A stretch of 13,121 nucleotides of DNA, from NCBI GenBank assembly GCA_964585635.1, contig CAZPEV010000087.1, forward strand, positions 1 through 13,121, written 5' to 3'. This DNA is from CAZPEV01 sp964585635 (GTDB taxonomy: Bacteria; Zixibacteria; MSB-5A5; GN15; JAAZOE01). The position numbers and the translations under genes were made by a program. This document shows positions 1 to 8,207 of the stretch, one piece after another. Each line of letters opens with the position of its first letter. Within the stretch, counting starts at the first letter, position 1. The notes under the pieces were generated by a model. It saw nothing but the letters and a program-made list of their open reading frames with translations, ran no database searches and was not told the origin of the DNA.

Positions 1-111
1 GACCATATGCCGTACGGCGGAGTCAAGAAATCGGGCCTGGGGCGCGAGGGAATCAAGTATACCATCGAGGATATGACGGAGATCAAAATTTTGGGTCTGA
101 ATCTGAAGTAA
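1..111 (+). CDS. aldehyde dehydrogenase, C-terminal fragment
   Basis: Only the last 36 codons and the TAA stop lie in the window; the gene enters from the left edge. The reading frame gives DHMPYGGVKKSGLGREG followed by an IEDMTEIK-type tail. PYGGxKxSGxGREG is the signature of the extreme C-terminus of NAD(P)+-dependent aldehyde dehydrogenases, close to the succinate-semialdehyde, lactaldehyde and non-phosphorylating glyceraldehyde-3-phosphate dehydrogenase groups. These soluble enzymes oxidise aldehydes to carboxylic acids. The catalytic Cys and Glu and the cofactor fold are outside the window, so the substrate cannot be assigned. The gene converges on the minus-strand membrane-protein pair, 74 bases away. 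I see no convincing terminator in that gap, only a weak GGACC/GGTCC pairing with a 15-base loop. Confidence 0.85.
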   Translation, partial: DHMPYGGVKKSGLGREGIKYTIEDMTEIKILGLNLK

Positions 112-185
112 CCGCGGGCGCATCGGGCGGTGGATAACGGACCTTCCCTTTTTGGATTGGTCCTGATACTGAATCCGGGCGACGG

Positions 186-2228
186 CTACTGCCGCAACTG
201 CGTCAGAGCTTCCTCAGCCTTCTCATGCCATTTCCCAGGAGGGGCCATCTCGACATAGTGGGTCAGACATCTGATGGCCTGGACTTTATCACCCCTATGG
301 GATGACGCCAGCCCGACGGCCAGATACCCGTTCAGGGACCTGCCGTCGGCCTCCAGCGCCTTTCGGCCGTATAGCAGAGCCGAATCATAGACCTCCCGGC
401 GGCAAAAGGCCATCGCCAACTCCTCCAGGACATCGGGACTGGTCGGGTTCAGCATATATGCCTTGCGGAAATTCATGAACGCCGGTCCGTCCTGACCCAG
501 CGCGAGATAGGCGCCGCCCAGATTGATATAAACGGCGTAGTCGTACGGCGCCAGCCGGCGGAGCTGCTCAAAGGCGATCACTGCGGCGGAGTAATCATCC
601 CGGCTCAGTGCCAAAATACCGCGAAGATGGAATAGTTCTCCGGAATAAGGATCGATCCGGGCCAAGGCGTCAATCACGCGCCGGCTTTCATCAAGCCGAC
701 CATCGGCAATTAAATCATTGGCCTTTTGGATAAGGTCGATCTCAGGGAACTGGCGATGGATGGCTGTCCTCAGGCTGTCGGCTCGCACGAACATTCCATG
801 ATCGTGATAGAAAGCGCTCAATTGTACCATCCCCGATTTGGCCACGGGGGGATCCAGACGCAGGACCGAGGCCGCGTATTCCAGAGATGAAAATTCATTG
901 ATGTTGGCGGCCCAGAAGGGTATAACCGCCAGGAAAGTGCATGCCAGCAGGCCCGGCAGAAGCGGCTTATACAACCGGATGTCTCCCACGGCGCGGTACG
1001 TCAGAAACAGCATGGGACCGATCCCCGCCAAAGCAAACAGATCCCAGTCGCGCGGCATACCCAGCTTGGGGTCAATCGTCAGAAGAAACATCATTCCACC
1101 CAATGAGAACAGACCGAGGAAGCGGCTTATCGGGTCACCCCCTGAGCGATCCCGACCGCGCCAGGCCATTACCACCAGCACCGGCCACAATGGAACGACC
1201 AGGGAGAAGAAATTGATGATATCCCCCAGGTGCGCTCCGGTCAGAACGGCATAGGTCGGGTTCTTGGGCCAGCCCGTCAATAGGGGGAGGAAGCGGAGAC
1301 GAAACTCGATCGCCTGATGGCAGTTATAGGCAAAAGCTGCCACCACCGCCACGGCCGTCAGCGCGGCCATGGTCAAGCAGGCAGCCTTATATCTGCGGTA
1401 AACTCTGGCACCGAAGCCCTGACTTATCAGAAGTATCGGATACGACAACAGGAAGACGGCCGCCAAAAGGTGCAACGTGATTGCCGCCGCCAGGAAAAGA
1501 GTTGGCCAGACCAAAGGTGACCGTCCGTCCAGGTAGCGCAGCGAAAAATAGATATATCCTGCGGCAAAGGGCCACAGGACAGGATAATTCTCGGCGTATC
1601 CGAAGAAGAGAAGCATCCATCCCGAGGCCATAAGCAATCCCAACGCAAACAGGCGCGCACCGGCATCCCGCGACAGTTCATAAGCAATGCCGAAAAAAAG
1701 GAAAACCGTGATGACTCCGGACAGATCCGACACGATCGCATAGGCATATTCCCCCAGTTGTTCTCCCTCAAATGGGAGCAGCCGGGCAACCAAGCCGACC
1801 AGGGCTATCGCCCCCCGTTCGGTCCATTTATAGACGGCCATCGTCGGCTGGCCGACGTTCTGGACAACCTCGTATCCGTCGCCCAGAAAATGAGTCGGCA
1901 TCCGCAGCAGCCAAAAGATAACACCCGCGGCCAAAGCGATTGCCCCCCAAATCTGATACCGGGGTGACGAGAGAGTCGCCTTCGCAACGGCGGCCAAGGC
2001 ACGTTCGGCCTGGCGCTGAACCGAGGGGATGAAAAGCGCCGCCGCCGCCAATCCAAGCAGAACATAACCGAAGGAAAACCAGATCGGAAGAAACAGAAGA
2101 TGATTGACGCCCCACAGGCGGGCTTCCGGGAAGATAAACGGCGCCAATCGCGACAGCCAGACCAGCAGGGCCAGTAGAATAACGGTGCTGTTGATGGACA
2201 TCGTCTGTTGCCGTTCGTTCCGAGGCAT
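186..2228 (-). CDS. polytopic membrane protein with C-terminal TPRs, GT-C glycosyltransferase-like (copy 2)
   Basis: 680 residues. The first ~440 are strongly hydrophobic, about ten membrane segments. The last ~180 (about 500-665) are soluble helical TPR-like repeats, with characteristic G-x-x-Y/L and A-x-x-x-F/Y spacing. In the first large loop it has RMPTHFLGDGYE (GDGYE 116-120), an acidic site placed as in GT-C glycosyltransferases that use polyprenyl-phosphate sugars. YAENYP (211-216) and RDWDLF (393-398) are the other motifs identical or nearly so in the neighbouring paralogue. A role in transferring sugars to lipid or protein at the outer face of the inner membrane is inference. The start at 2228 has no strong ribosome site; a second in-frame ATG at codon 10 is a plausible alternative. 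It lies 31 bases downstream of the paralogue, so the two are probably co-transcribed. Confidence 0.8.
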   Translation of the reverse strand: MPRNERQQTMSINSTVILLALLVWLSRLAPFIFPEARLWGVNHLLFLPIWFSFGYVLLGLAAAALFIPSVQRQAERALAAVAKATLSSPRYQIWGAIALAAGVIFWLLRMPTHFLGDGYEVVQNVGQPTMAVYKWTERGAIALVGLVARLLPFEGEQLGEYAYAIVSDLSGVITVFLFFGIAYELSRDAGARLFALGLLMASGWMLLFFGYAENYPVLWPFAAGYIYFSLRYLDGRSPLVWPTLFLAAAITLHLLAAVFLLSYPILLISQGFGARVYRRYKAACLTMAALTAVAVVAAFAYNCHQAIEFRLRFLPLLTGWPKNPTYAVLTGAHLGDIINFFSLVVPLWPVLVVMAWRGRDRSGGDPISRFLGLFSLGGMMFLLTIDPKLGMPRDWDLFALAGIGPMLFLTYRAVGDIRLYKPLLPGLLACTFLAVIPFWAANINEFSSLEYAASVLRLDPPVAKSGMVQLSAFYHDHGMFVRADSLRTAIHRQFPEIDLIQKANDLIADGRLDESRRVIDALARIDPYSGELFHLRGILALSRDDYSAAVIAFEQLRRLAPYDYAVYINLGGAYLALGQDGPAFMNFRKAYMLNPTSPDVLEELAMAFCRREVYDSALLYGRKALEADGRSLNGYLAVGLASSHRGDKVQAIRCLTHYVEMAPPGKWHEKAEEALTQLRQ

Positions 2229-2259
2229 GGCTAACCCAAATTCGAAAGTGCCTGTTAAT

Positions 2260-4296
2260 TCATGGTATCTGTTTCAGCATTTGCAGCGCCCGTTCCCGAT
2301 CCTCCCCAGGGGAGGCCATGTCGACAAACCTTCCCAGGTATTTCCTGGCTCTGGCCATATTGCCGGCACGGTACGATGAGACCCCCGCCGCCAAGTATCC
2401 ATTGGAGATGGTGGAATCGGCTTGAATTGTCTGCAAACCGTAGACGTAGGCGGAATCATACTGTCCTTGGCCGAGAAACGCCATGGCGAATCCCTGCAGA
2501 ACCTGGCCGCTGGCAGGATTGAGCTTCAGCGCCCGCCGCAGGTAGATCCACATCGAGTCGGGCCGGCCGATATTGTAATACGCTTGGGCCAGATTGACCT
2601 GCGTCCGGGCGTCATATTGCGCCAATTCGATGGATTGTTTCATGTCGGCGATGGCCTTTCGATAGTCTCCCATACGGAGATAAATGATGCCGCGAAGGTT
2701 GTACGCTTCGGCCGAATAGGGGTCGATGTGGTAAACCGAGTCGGCCAGAGAAAGGGCCTCGTCGAATCGTCCGACAAGGGATAAATCGGAGGCGCGCCGC
2801 GCCAATCGAATCGTCGGAAACATGTCATATATTTGCTGGTCGATGGCTTTCGCACGGGAAATATCCCCGGAATTTATGAAGTAGTCGCGCAATACGATCA
2901 AGCCCGGGCGGCTTTGCCGCCAATCCAGACGAAGTAACCATTCATAATAGGCCAAGGAGGGCCGGTAGCTCAGATTGACGGCAAAATAGGGAAAGACCGC
3001 AATCAGCGCCATGGCCGTCAGCGGGAGAAAGAGCCACGATGCCGCGCGCATATTTCCGATCGCCCGCCGTCCCAGGTAAAGCATCGGGCCGAATCCGGCC
3101 AGCGCGAAGAGATCCCAGTCCCGTCCCAGGCCGAGTCGCGGATCAAGAATCGCCAGCATCAGCAGTCCCCCGCCGGAGACGAGCAATAGAAATCGGTCGA
3201 GGGGATCGGCCATCAGTCCTTTCAGGCGAATACGTCCCAGCACGACCAGCGCCGGCCAAATCGGAATGAGAAGCGAAAGCTCATCGATCATATCCAGCAG
3301 GTGGCTGGGAGAAAACAGGAAATAATGCGGCGTCAGAGGACGGCCGGCAAAAGGGGGCACAAAAAAGGTCCGCAGTTCCAACGACTGCCGGTAGCGGTTA
3401 ACCAGCAGGACTGCCGCCGCGATTCCGAGCAGGCCAAGCGCGATCCGAATGGTCGTGCGATATCGCCGGTACCATCGGGCGCTCACGCTTCGTGAGAGGA
3501 GCAGCGCCAGGTACGATGGCGCCAGGAAGATCGTCTGCAGATGCAACCCCAAGACGAGCAGCAAGAAGATCGTGGGCAAAGCCAGGCTCTGCTTCCCCGC
3601 CAGGCAGCGGATGGAGACGAGCATATAGCCGGCGACAACCGGCCAAAGCACGGGATAGTTTTCCACGTATCCGAAAAACAGCAGCATCCAGCCGGAGAAG
3701 GTCAGCAAGAACCATAGGAAGAGACGATCCTTCTTCTCCTCCCCCAGTTCATAAGAAATGAGGAAGAACAGGAAGAGGGTGATACCGCCGGAGATTGCCG
3801 ACACGATGGCATATGCGTATTCGCCGCGCGCCAGACCCTCATACGGCAGCAAGCGAGAGACGAATTTGACGAGGCTGATGGCGCCGACCTCCGACCACTT
3901 GATGACTGCCGGCAAAGGCCCACCGAGGTTATTGATAATGGTATATCCATCTCCTAGGAAGTTGGTCGGCATCCGGAAAAACCAGAACATGGCCGCGGCG
4001 ACAGCCGCAAAAGCCAGCCATCGTCCCCGCCGGGGCCGGTCCATCAGGACCGACGAGGTTCGTTCGAAGGCGGCCTCGGACCACGCCCGCAGCGGCGGGA
4101 GGAAAAGGGCCAGGCCAGCCAAGCCCGCCACGGCGAAAATGACGACCTGAAGCGGCGGCAGGAATTGGAGATGATTTATGCCCCAGAGTCTCGCATCAGG
4201 CAGAAGCAAAGGAAGGAACCGGGCCAGCCACACGATGACCAGAAGGGTCGGAACCAGTAAGGTTGTCTTGTCGGCATCGAGCCGTTCGACGGCCAT
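2260..4296 (-). CDS. polytopic membrane protein with C-terminal TPRs, GT-C glycosyltransferase-like (copy 1)
   Basis: 678 residues, collinear along its whole length with the downstream 680-residue protein. Shared landmarks are LLPDARLWGINHLQFLP (31-47), FLGDGY (113-118), YVENYP (210-215) and GRDWDLFALAG (from residue 391). A C-terminal TPR block of roughly 490-655 contains PYSAEAYNLRGIIYL and similar helical pairs. The membrane part has about ten helices. The conserved acidic GDGY in the first long loop suggests a GT-C type polyprenyl-sugar transferase, but no donor or acceptor can be named. The start is ATG at 4296, preceded on the minus strand by AGGTGG a few bases upstream. It is the first gene of a two-gene operon and is divergent from the FAD-domain gene across a 65-base interval. 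This looks like an old tandem duplication: the architecture is conserved but most residues differ. Confidence 0.82.
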   Translation of the reverse strand: MAVERLDADKTTLLVPTLLVIVWLARFLPLLLPDARLWGINHLQFLPPLQVVIFAVAGLAGLALFLPPLRAWSEAAFERTSSVLMDRPRRGRWLAFAAVAAAMFWFFRMPTNFLGDGYTIINNLGGPLPAVIKWSEVGAISLVKFVSRLLPYEGLARGEYAYAIVSAISGGITLFLFFLISYELGEEKKDRLFLWFLLTFSGWMLLFFGYVENYPVLWPVVAGYMLVSIRCLAGKQSLALPTIFLLLVLGLHLQTIFLAPSYLALLLSRSVSARWYRRYRTTIRIALGLLGIAAAVLLVNRYRQSLELRTFFVPPFAGRPLTPHYFLFSPSHLLDMIDELSLLIPIWPALVVLGRIRLKGLMADPLDRFLLLVSGGGLLMLAILDPRLGLGRDWDLFALAGFGPMLYLGRRAIGNMRAASWLFLPLTAMALIAVFPYFAVNLSYRPSLAYYEWLLRLDWRQSRPGLIVLRDYFINSGDISRAKAIDQQIYDMFPTIRLARRASDLSLVGRFDEALSLADSVYHIDPYSAEAYNLRGIIYLRMGDYRKAIADMKQSIELAQYDARTQVNLAQAYYNIGRPDSMWIYLRRALKLNPASGQVLQGFAMAFLGQGQYDSAYVYGLQTIQADSTISNGYLAAGVSSYRAGNMARARKYLGRFVDMASPGEDRERALQMLKQIP

Positions 4297-4322
4297 CAGG
4301 CGCCACCTATCACCCTATTAAC

Positions 4323-4351
4323 TTGACCAAGTCATTCATTTGTGATAATAT
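4323..4351 (+). promoter_or_regulatory. candidate sigma-70-like promoter, near-leaderless transcript
   Basis: TTGACC at 4323-4328 is followed by TGTGATAATAT at 4341-4351. This can be read as an extended -10 (TGt plus GATAAT 4344-4349, 15-base spacer) or as TAATAT 4346-4351 with a 17-base spacer. Initiation would fall near 4356-4359, only a few bases before the ATG ATG at 4362/4365, and no purine-rich ribosome site is present. The transcript would then be nearly leaderless. Prediction from motif match only. Confidence 0.4.
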
Positions 4352-4361
4352 AGGCCGGCGC

Positions 4362-5114
4362 ATGATGAATCAACTGGAAAAAGATATCCGGGCAATCTAT
4401 CCGGATCGTCTCACCTATCAGAAAACGATCCCGACCTTTCACCCGGAGACGCCCGAGGAAGCGGCCGAGCTCTTTCGGCGGGCCGACAAATGCGGGCAGA
4501 AGCTCTTCATCTCCGGCTTCGGGAACAATATCGATCCGGCAGGTAGGCTATTCGCCAACCGGCTGGTTCTCAAGTCGGACCGCCTTAATGGCGTCCACAA
4601 GATCAGCGCCGGGGACTTTTTCGTGACCATCGGCGCCGGTTATCCGCTGAAAGAGCTTAACAAGGCGTTAGCCACCCAACAGCTTTGGTTTCCGTTCGGG
4701 GAGACCAATTATGCGGGCTCGTGCGGCGGCGCGCTGGCGGCTGGTCTCTCCGCCTGGGACGGCCATCATCCGGTGCCGCTCAGCCGGTCGCTTCTCACCG
4801 TAACGGCGGTATTGCCGGATGGATCAATCGTGCGACCGGGGGCGGTGACGTTCAAATCGGTGTCGGGATACGATATCAGCCGCCTCTTTTACAATAGTTG
4901 GGGCGCGCTGGGAATGCTTACGCAATTATCGTTTCGCGTCCTGCCCCTGGCGAAGAAGAGCAGCGCCCCCCGTCTTGTGCTTCAGGCGCCGCAGCCGCAG
5001 CGGTTCCTGCAATCGCTGAGTGGTGAGGATCCCCTGGCCCGCGTCTGCCGGGCGATCAAGGGGGAATATGACCCACATAATATTCTGGATATCAATGAGG
5101 TCTTGCGGGGATAG
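4362..5114 (+). CDS. short FAD-binding (PCMH/GlcD-GlcE-like) protein
   Basis: 250 residues from the first of two adjacent ATGs; upstream in-frame codons run into the divergent promoter region and look non-coding. The N-terminal ~195 residues match the FAD_binding_4 (PCMH) fold of glycolate oxidase-like flavoproteins: FISGFGNN (49-56), VTIGAGYPLKELN (88-100), GSCGGALAAGLS (119-130) and KSVSGYDISRLF then GALGMLTQLSFRVLP (165-195). The last ~22 residues, IKGEYDPHNILDINEVL, match the usual extreme C-terminus of GlcD/GlcE proteins. Between them only ~35 residues remain where the family normally has a substrate cap domain of 100-200 residues. It may therefore bind FAD but have no ordinary active site, or act as an accessory subunit. 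Glycolate or another 2-hydroxyacid as substrate is unsupported. It stands alone, with 245 bases before hppA. Confidence 0.72.
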   Translation: MMNQLEKDIRAIYPDRLTYQKTIPTFHPETPEEAAELFRRADKCGQKLFISGFGNNIDPAGRLFANRLVLKSDRLNGVHKISAGDFFVTIGAGYPLKELNKALATQQLWFPFGETNYAGSCGGALAAGLSAWDGHHPVPLSRSLLTVTAVLPDGSIVRPGAVTFKSVSGYDISRLFYNSWGALGMLTQLSFRVLPLAKKSSAPRLVLQAPQPQRFLQSLSGEDPLARVCRAIKGEYDPHNILDINEVLRG

Positions 5115-5359
5115 AAGGCTGTGGACGGTTTCCGCGCCGCTGAATGCAAATAGAAAAATGGATTCTTCCGGTCGGGGGCATAAATTAATTGACATTCCCC
5201 CCCATAATGATTTAGCTACCGCCTGATTTGGCCGCGTATAAACGGATTACGGTTGGGGCTGCCTTTAACCGCCGGGTAGCATAAGGGCTGAGGACGCAAT
5301 CAGATACACGGCACACAGCGGCAGTCCGATGGCATGATGCTTGAGAGGAGTTCGTCAGT
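5115..5359 (+). other. intergenic leader region of hppA
   Basis: No ORF is convincing here. A perfect TTGACA lies at 5189-5194, but no good -10 follows at 16-18 bases (TAGCTA at 5213-5218 is the best). A TATAAA at 5237-5242 has no good -35. GAGAGGAG at 5343-5350, nine bases before the ATG, is the hppA ribosome-binding site. The promoter is therefore somewhere in this stretch but cannot be fixed by eye. Confidence 0.4.
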
Positions 5360-7606
5360 ATGTACAATCTGATCTTGCTGGTTATCGCAATCAGTCTCTT
5401 TGGCCTGGCTTTCGCATACTATCTGAGCCGGTGGGTGCTTCGCCACGGCACCGGCAGCGAGGCGATGCAGGCCATCTCCAACGCCATTAAGGAAGGAGCG
5501 GAGGCGTTTTTGCGACGCCAGAACCGCACCATCCTGATGCTGGCGATCCTCTGTGCCGCACTACTTTTCGCCGGCTATGGTTTTATCCGCAGCCATCACA
5601 GTTTTGACCCCGTTGGCAGTTCGCTGGAGCTGGCTTCTTGGATTACCCTGTCGTTTATCTTCGGCGCCCTCTGCTCGGTGTTTGCCGGTTATGTCGGGAT
5701 GTGGATATCGATCCGCAGCAATATCCGGACCGCCCATGCCGCCCTGTCGAGTCTGAACGACGCCTTGCGGATCGCCCTTCGCGGCGGCGCGGTCTCTGGC
5801 CTATTAGTAGTCGCCATGAGCCTTCTGGGCGTGGCCGGCCTGTACGCCCTGGTGGGAGCCGTCGGCGGCGTTGAGCCGACCAAGATTCCGCTGTTGATCG
5901 TCGGGTACGGTTTTGGGGCGTCGTTTGTGGCGCTCTTTGCCCAGCTCGGCGGAGGAATTTATACCAAGGCCGCCGACGTCGGCGCCGATCTGGTCGGAAA
6001 AGTCGAGGCCGGGATTCCGGAGGATGATCCCCGTAATCCGGCGGTCATTGCCGATCTGGTGGGCGACAACGTCGGCGACTGCGCCGGACGCGGAGCCGAC
6101 CTGTTTGAATCGACCGCCGCCGAAAATATCGGAGCCATGATCCTGGGGGCGTCGCTGGCAATGTCGGCCGAGAGAATGGGAATGGGATTTTCGATGGGAG
6201 TGGTCGGCGTGATCATGTTCCCCTTGATCGCCCGCGCGTTCGGGATTATCGCGTCGATCATCGGGATCATGATGGTCAGGATGGACAAAGAAGAAAAGAT
6301 GGACCCGATGCAGGCCCTGAATCGGGGATACTATTTCGCGGTCGTGCTGGCAATGATCGGCTTCGGCGGCGCAACCTACTGGCTCCTCAACACCCCGGCC
6401 GCCCCCAACGCCTGGTGGCACTTTTTCCTTTGCGGAATCATCGGGGTCTTGACCTCGGTCGCGTTCGTCTATATCACACAGTACTATACCGAGTACAGAT
6501 ATCGTCCGGTCAAATCCATCGCCGAGGCGTCCAAGACCGGACCGGCGACTAACATTATCGCCGGCTTCGGGGTTGGCCTGGAATGTGTCTGGATGCCTAC
6601 CTTAGTGATGGGTACAGCGCTTCTGGCTTCCTACTTCCTCGGCAAGACTGCCTTCCCGGCCGACTCCGGTATGCACGGCGGTCTTTTCGGCACCGCCGTG
6701 GCAACGATGGGGATGCTGGCGACGGCTGCCTATATTCTGGCCATGGATACCTTTGGCCCAATCACCGATAACGCCGGCGGTATTGTCGAAATGTCGCAAC
6801 AGCCGGAAGCAGTCCGGGTAAAGACCGACCGGCTCGATTCCGTGGGAAATACCACCAAGGCGCTGACCAAAGGATACGCCGTCGGATCGGCGGCCCTGGC
6901 GGCATTCTTGCTGTTTCAGGCCTATATGGACGAAGTCGTGCAGTACGCGGGGCTGGGGAGTGAATATATCTTTAGAGTCGACCTGTCTAAACCGGTCGTC
7001 TTTGTCGGGGCGCTCTTGGGCGCCATGCTGGTCTTTCTCTTCTCCTCGATGGCTATCCGGGCGGTGGGCAGGGCAGCTCAATCAATCATTGAGGAAGTCC
7101 GCCGGCAATATGCCAAGCTGCCGCGCGTGCACGACATCATCCAATTTCCCGCCGATTTCAAGCCGGAGTATGGTTCCTGCGTCGATATCGTCACCCGCGC
7201 TGCTTTGCGCCGGATGGTCGGCCCGGGGCTGTTGGTCGTGCTGATGCCGATCACGGTCGGACTGGTTTTCAAAATATTCATCACGCCCGCCGATCCGCTG
7301 ATCTCCGCCGAGGCGGTGGCGGCCCTGCTGATGGTCGGCACCATCGCCGGAATCCTGATGGCCTTGGTGCTCAACAACGGCGGCGGCGCCTGGGATAACG
7401 CCAAGAAATATATCGAGACCGGCGCCCATGGCGGCAAGTATCTGACCGGATCGGACGGCAAGAAGACCAAAAACCCGACCCATGGTGCGGCCGTGGTTGG
7501 CGATACCGTCGGCGATCCTTTCAAGGATACCGCCGGGCCGTCGCTGCACGTCTTGATCAAGCTGTTGTCAACGATCACGCTGGTGCTGGCGCCGTTATTT
7601 ATTTAG
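5360..7606 (+). CDS. hppA: K+-independent H+-translocating membrane pyrophosphatase
   Basis: 748 residues, full length for the family, with about 16 membrane helices. It hydrolyses cytoplasmic pyrophosphate and pumps cations across the inner membrane. The pyrophosphate/Mg site signature D-x7-K-x-E is DVGADLVGKVE at 206-216. It is followed by GDNVGDCAGRGADLFE (from 235) and the C-terminal partners NNGGGAWDNAKKYIE and GDTVGDPFKDTAGPSLH. The subclass-defining loop reads GNTTKALTKG, with Lys500 and Thr503. The K/T pair marks potassium-independent, proton-pumping enzymes, whereas A/A marks K+-dependent ones. Start: ATG 5360 with GAGAGGAG nine bases upstream. It is monocistronic, with a hairpin terminator 30 bases past the stop. 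Converting biosynthetic pyrophosphate into proton-motive force would suit an energy-limited organism. Confidence 0.97.
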   Translation: MYNLILLVIAISLFGLAFAYYLSRWVLRHGTGSEAMQAISNAIKEGAEAFLRRQNRTILMLAILCAALLFAGYGFIRSHHSFDPVGSSLELASWITLSFIFGALCSVFAGYVGMWISIRSNIRTAHAALSSLNDALRIALRGGAVSGLLVVAMSLLGVAGLYALVGAVGGVEPTKIPLLIVGYGFGASFVALFAQLGGGIYTKAADVGADLVGKVEAGIPEDDPRNPAVIADLVGDNVGDCAGRGADLFESTAAENIGAMILGASLAMSAERMGMGFSMGVVGVIMFPLIARAFGIIASIIGIMMVRMDKEEKMDPMQALNRGYYFAVVLAMIGFGGATYWLLNTPAAPNAWWHFFLCGIIGVLTSVAFVYITQYYTEYRYRPVKSIAEASKTGPATNIIAGFGVGLECVWMPTLVMGTALLASYFLGKTAFPADSGMHGGLFGTAVATMGMLATAAYILAMDTFGPITDNAGGIVEMSQQPEAVRVKTDRLDSVGNTTKALTKGYAVGSAALAAFLLFQAYMDEVVQYAGLGSEYIFRVDLSKPVVFVGALLGAMLVFLFSSMAIRAVGRAAQSIIEEVRRQYAKLPRVHDIIQFPADFKPEYGSCVDIVTRAALRRMVGPGLLVVLMPITVGLVFKIFITPADPLISAEAVAALLMVGTIAGILMALVLNNGGGAWDNAKKYIETGAHGGKYLTGSDGKKTKNPTHGAAVVGDTVGDPFKDTAGPSLHVLIKLLSTITLVLAPLFI

Positions 7607-7636
7607 AGGCGCGACAGAGAAATGGCGACACTTGCG

Positions 7637-7672
7637 AAGGCAGGCCCCTGAGAGCCTGCCTTTGTTGTCTTG
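7637..7672 (+). terminator. intrinsic terminator after hppA
   Basis: The nine-base arms AAGGCAGGC (7637-7645) and GCCTGCCTT (7654-7662) pair perfectly around an eight-base loop and are followed by TTTGTTGTCTT. It sits 30 bases past the hppA stop and three bases from the end of the converging small-protein array. The T-rich tail is only on the plus side, so it acts mainly on hppA. Confidence 0.85.
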
Positions 7673-7675
7673 GGA

Positions 7676-7858
7676 TCAGGTTCCTTGCGTGGCCTTCTTC
7701 TTGAGGAAAAGAAGACGCCAGAGCACACCCAACACGAGACCAATTACAATACCGCCGGAGACGGTTATCTCCCACGGCGCATTGATCAAGCCGGTCGCGA
7801 AAAGAATGACCGAAATGATTATGCCGAACACGAATCCTCGAAGATAGCCTTTAGCCAC
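7676..7858 (-). CDS. 60-residue two-helix membrane protein, putative immunity protein (last of array)
   Basis: 60 codons from a GTG start; AAAGGAT lies eight bases upstream. Two hydrophobic helices (about 5-24 and 31-52) are joined by a short turn, TGLINAPWE, and the protein ends in the basic tail KKKATQGT, so both ends are probably cytoplasmic. It matches the first protein of the array (10290-10472) at 46 of 60 positions by my count. The 40 bases spanning its start and ribosome site (7843-7882) equal 10457-10496 except for one base. It directly follows a decayed Cys-rich domain (7877-7978). Location beside toxin-like domains and the small hydrophobic plus basic-tail form suggest bacteriocin immunity. 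A small holin-like or type I toxin peptide is the main alternative. No named family is recognised. Confidence 0.72.
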   Translation of the reverse strand: MAKGYLRGFVFGIIISVILFATGLINAPWEITVSGGIVIGLVLGVLWRLLFLKKKATQGT

Positions 7859-7876
7859 TTGGCAATATCCTTTCGT

Positions 7877-7978
7877 TTAGAAACCCTGTGCCAACGCGCC
7901 GGCGGCGAGCCGAACTCCGGGCGATTCCTCAGCCGGCGCCGCAGTCAGAGAAGATGCAGTTGCGCATCTCCAACCAAA
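7877..7978 (-). pseudogene. fossil of the Cys-rich C-terminal domain (GF-ending copy)
   Basis: On the minus strand, after a TGA at 7981-7979, the frame reads FGWRCATASSLTAAPAEES and then LAAGALAQGF before TAA at 7879-7877. The end corresponds to the AIGCAFAQWF stop of the 265-residue precursor. The DNA around the stop is nearly the same: GCGCGTT-GGCACA-GGGTTTCTAAACGAAAGGAT here versus GCGCGTT-TGCACA-ATGGTTCTAAACGAAAGGAT there. The linker to the following small protein is 18 bases in both. Only one Cys remains and there is no start codon or ribosome site, so I read it as a relic. Confidence 0.5.
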
Positions 7979-8012
7979 TCAGAATCGGTCGCTACGGATG
8001 GCGGCTTTGGCA

Positions 8013-8195
8013 TCAGGACTCCTGCGGCCTACTCGTCTTGCGCAGGATAAGAAGCCAGCCAAAGCCCAGTACCACCCCAACCGCTATACAGGCGCCGATG
8101 GACACTCCCCAAGAAGCCTCACTCAGGCCTGTCACGCGCACAATTGCGGAGATCACCAAGCTGGTTACAAGCCCGTGGACGAAATACCGCCACAT
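8013..8195 (-). CDS. 60-residue two-helix membrane protein, putative immunity protein
   Basis: The longer open frame starts at 8258, but the ATG at 8195, with AAAGGAT seven bases upstream, gives exactly 60 codons and lines up end to end with the other array members. The extra upstream codons are read-through of a decayed Cys-rich domain. It has two hydrophobic helices, the turn TGLSEASWG (22-30) and a shared AVGVVLG in helix 2. EASWG and AVGVVLG are identical in the 9505-9687 protein, so these two form a subgroup. The tail RKTSRPQES is less basic than in the KATQG members. Role in immunity is inferred from position and size only. Confidence 0.7.
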   Translation of the reverse strand: MWRYFVHGLVTSLVISAIVRVTGLSEASWGVSIGACIAVGVVLGFGWLLILRKTSRPQES

Positions 8196-8207
8196 ACTCA
8201 GTATCCT

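Noticed and set aside
838..1254. Plus-strand open frames opposite the 680-residue membrane protein, and similar ones opposite its paralogue
   Set aside because: Arg/Pro/Ser-rich shadow frames of membrane-protein codons, without ribosome sites.
5804..6421. 205-codon open frame on the minus strand inside hppA
   Set aside because: It is antisense to a strongly conserved gene, rich in His/Asp/Gly from complementary codons, and has no family resemblance.
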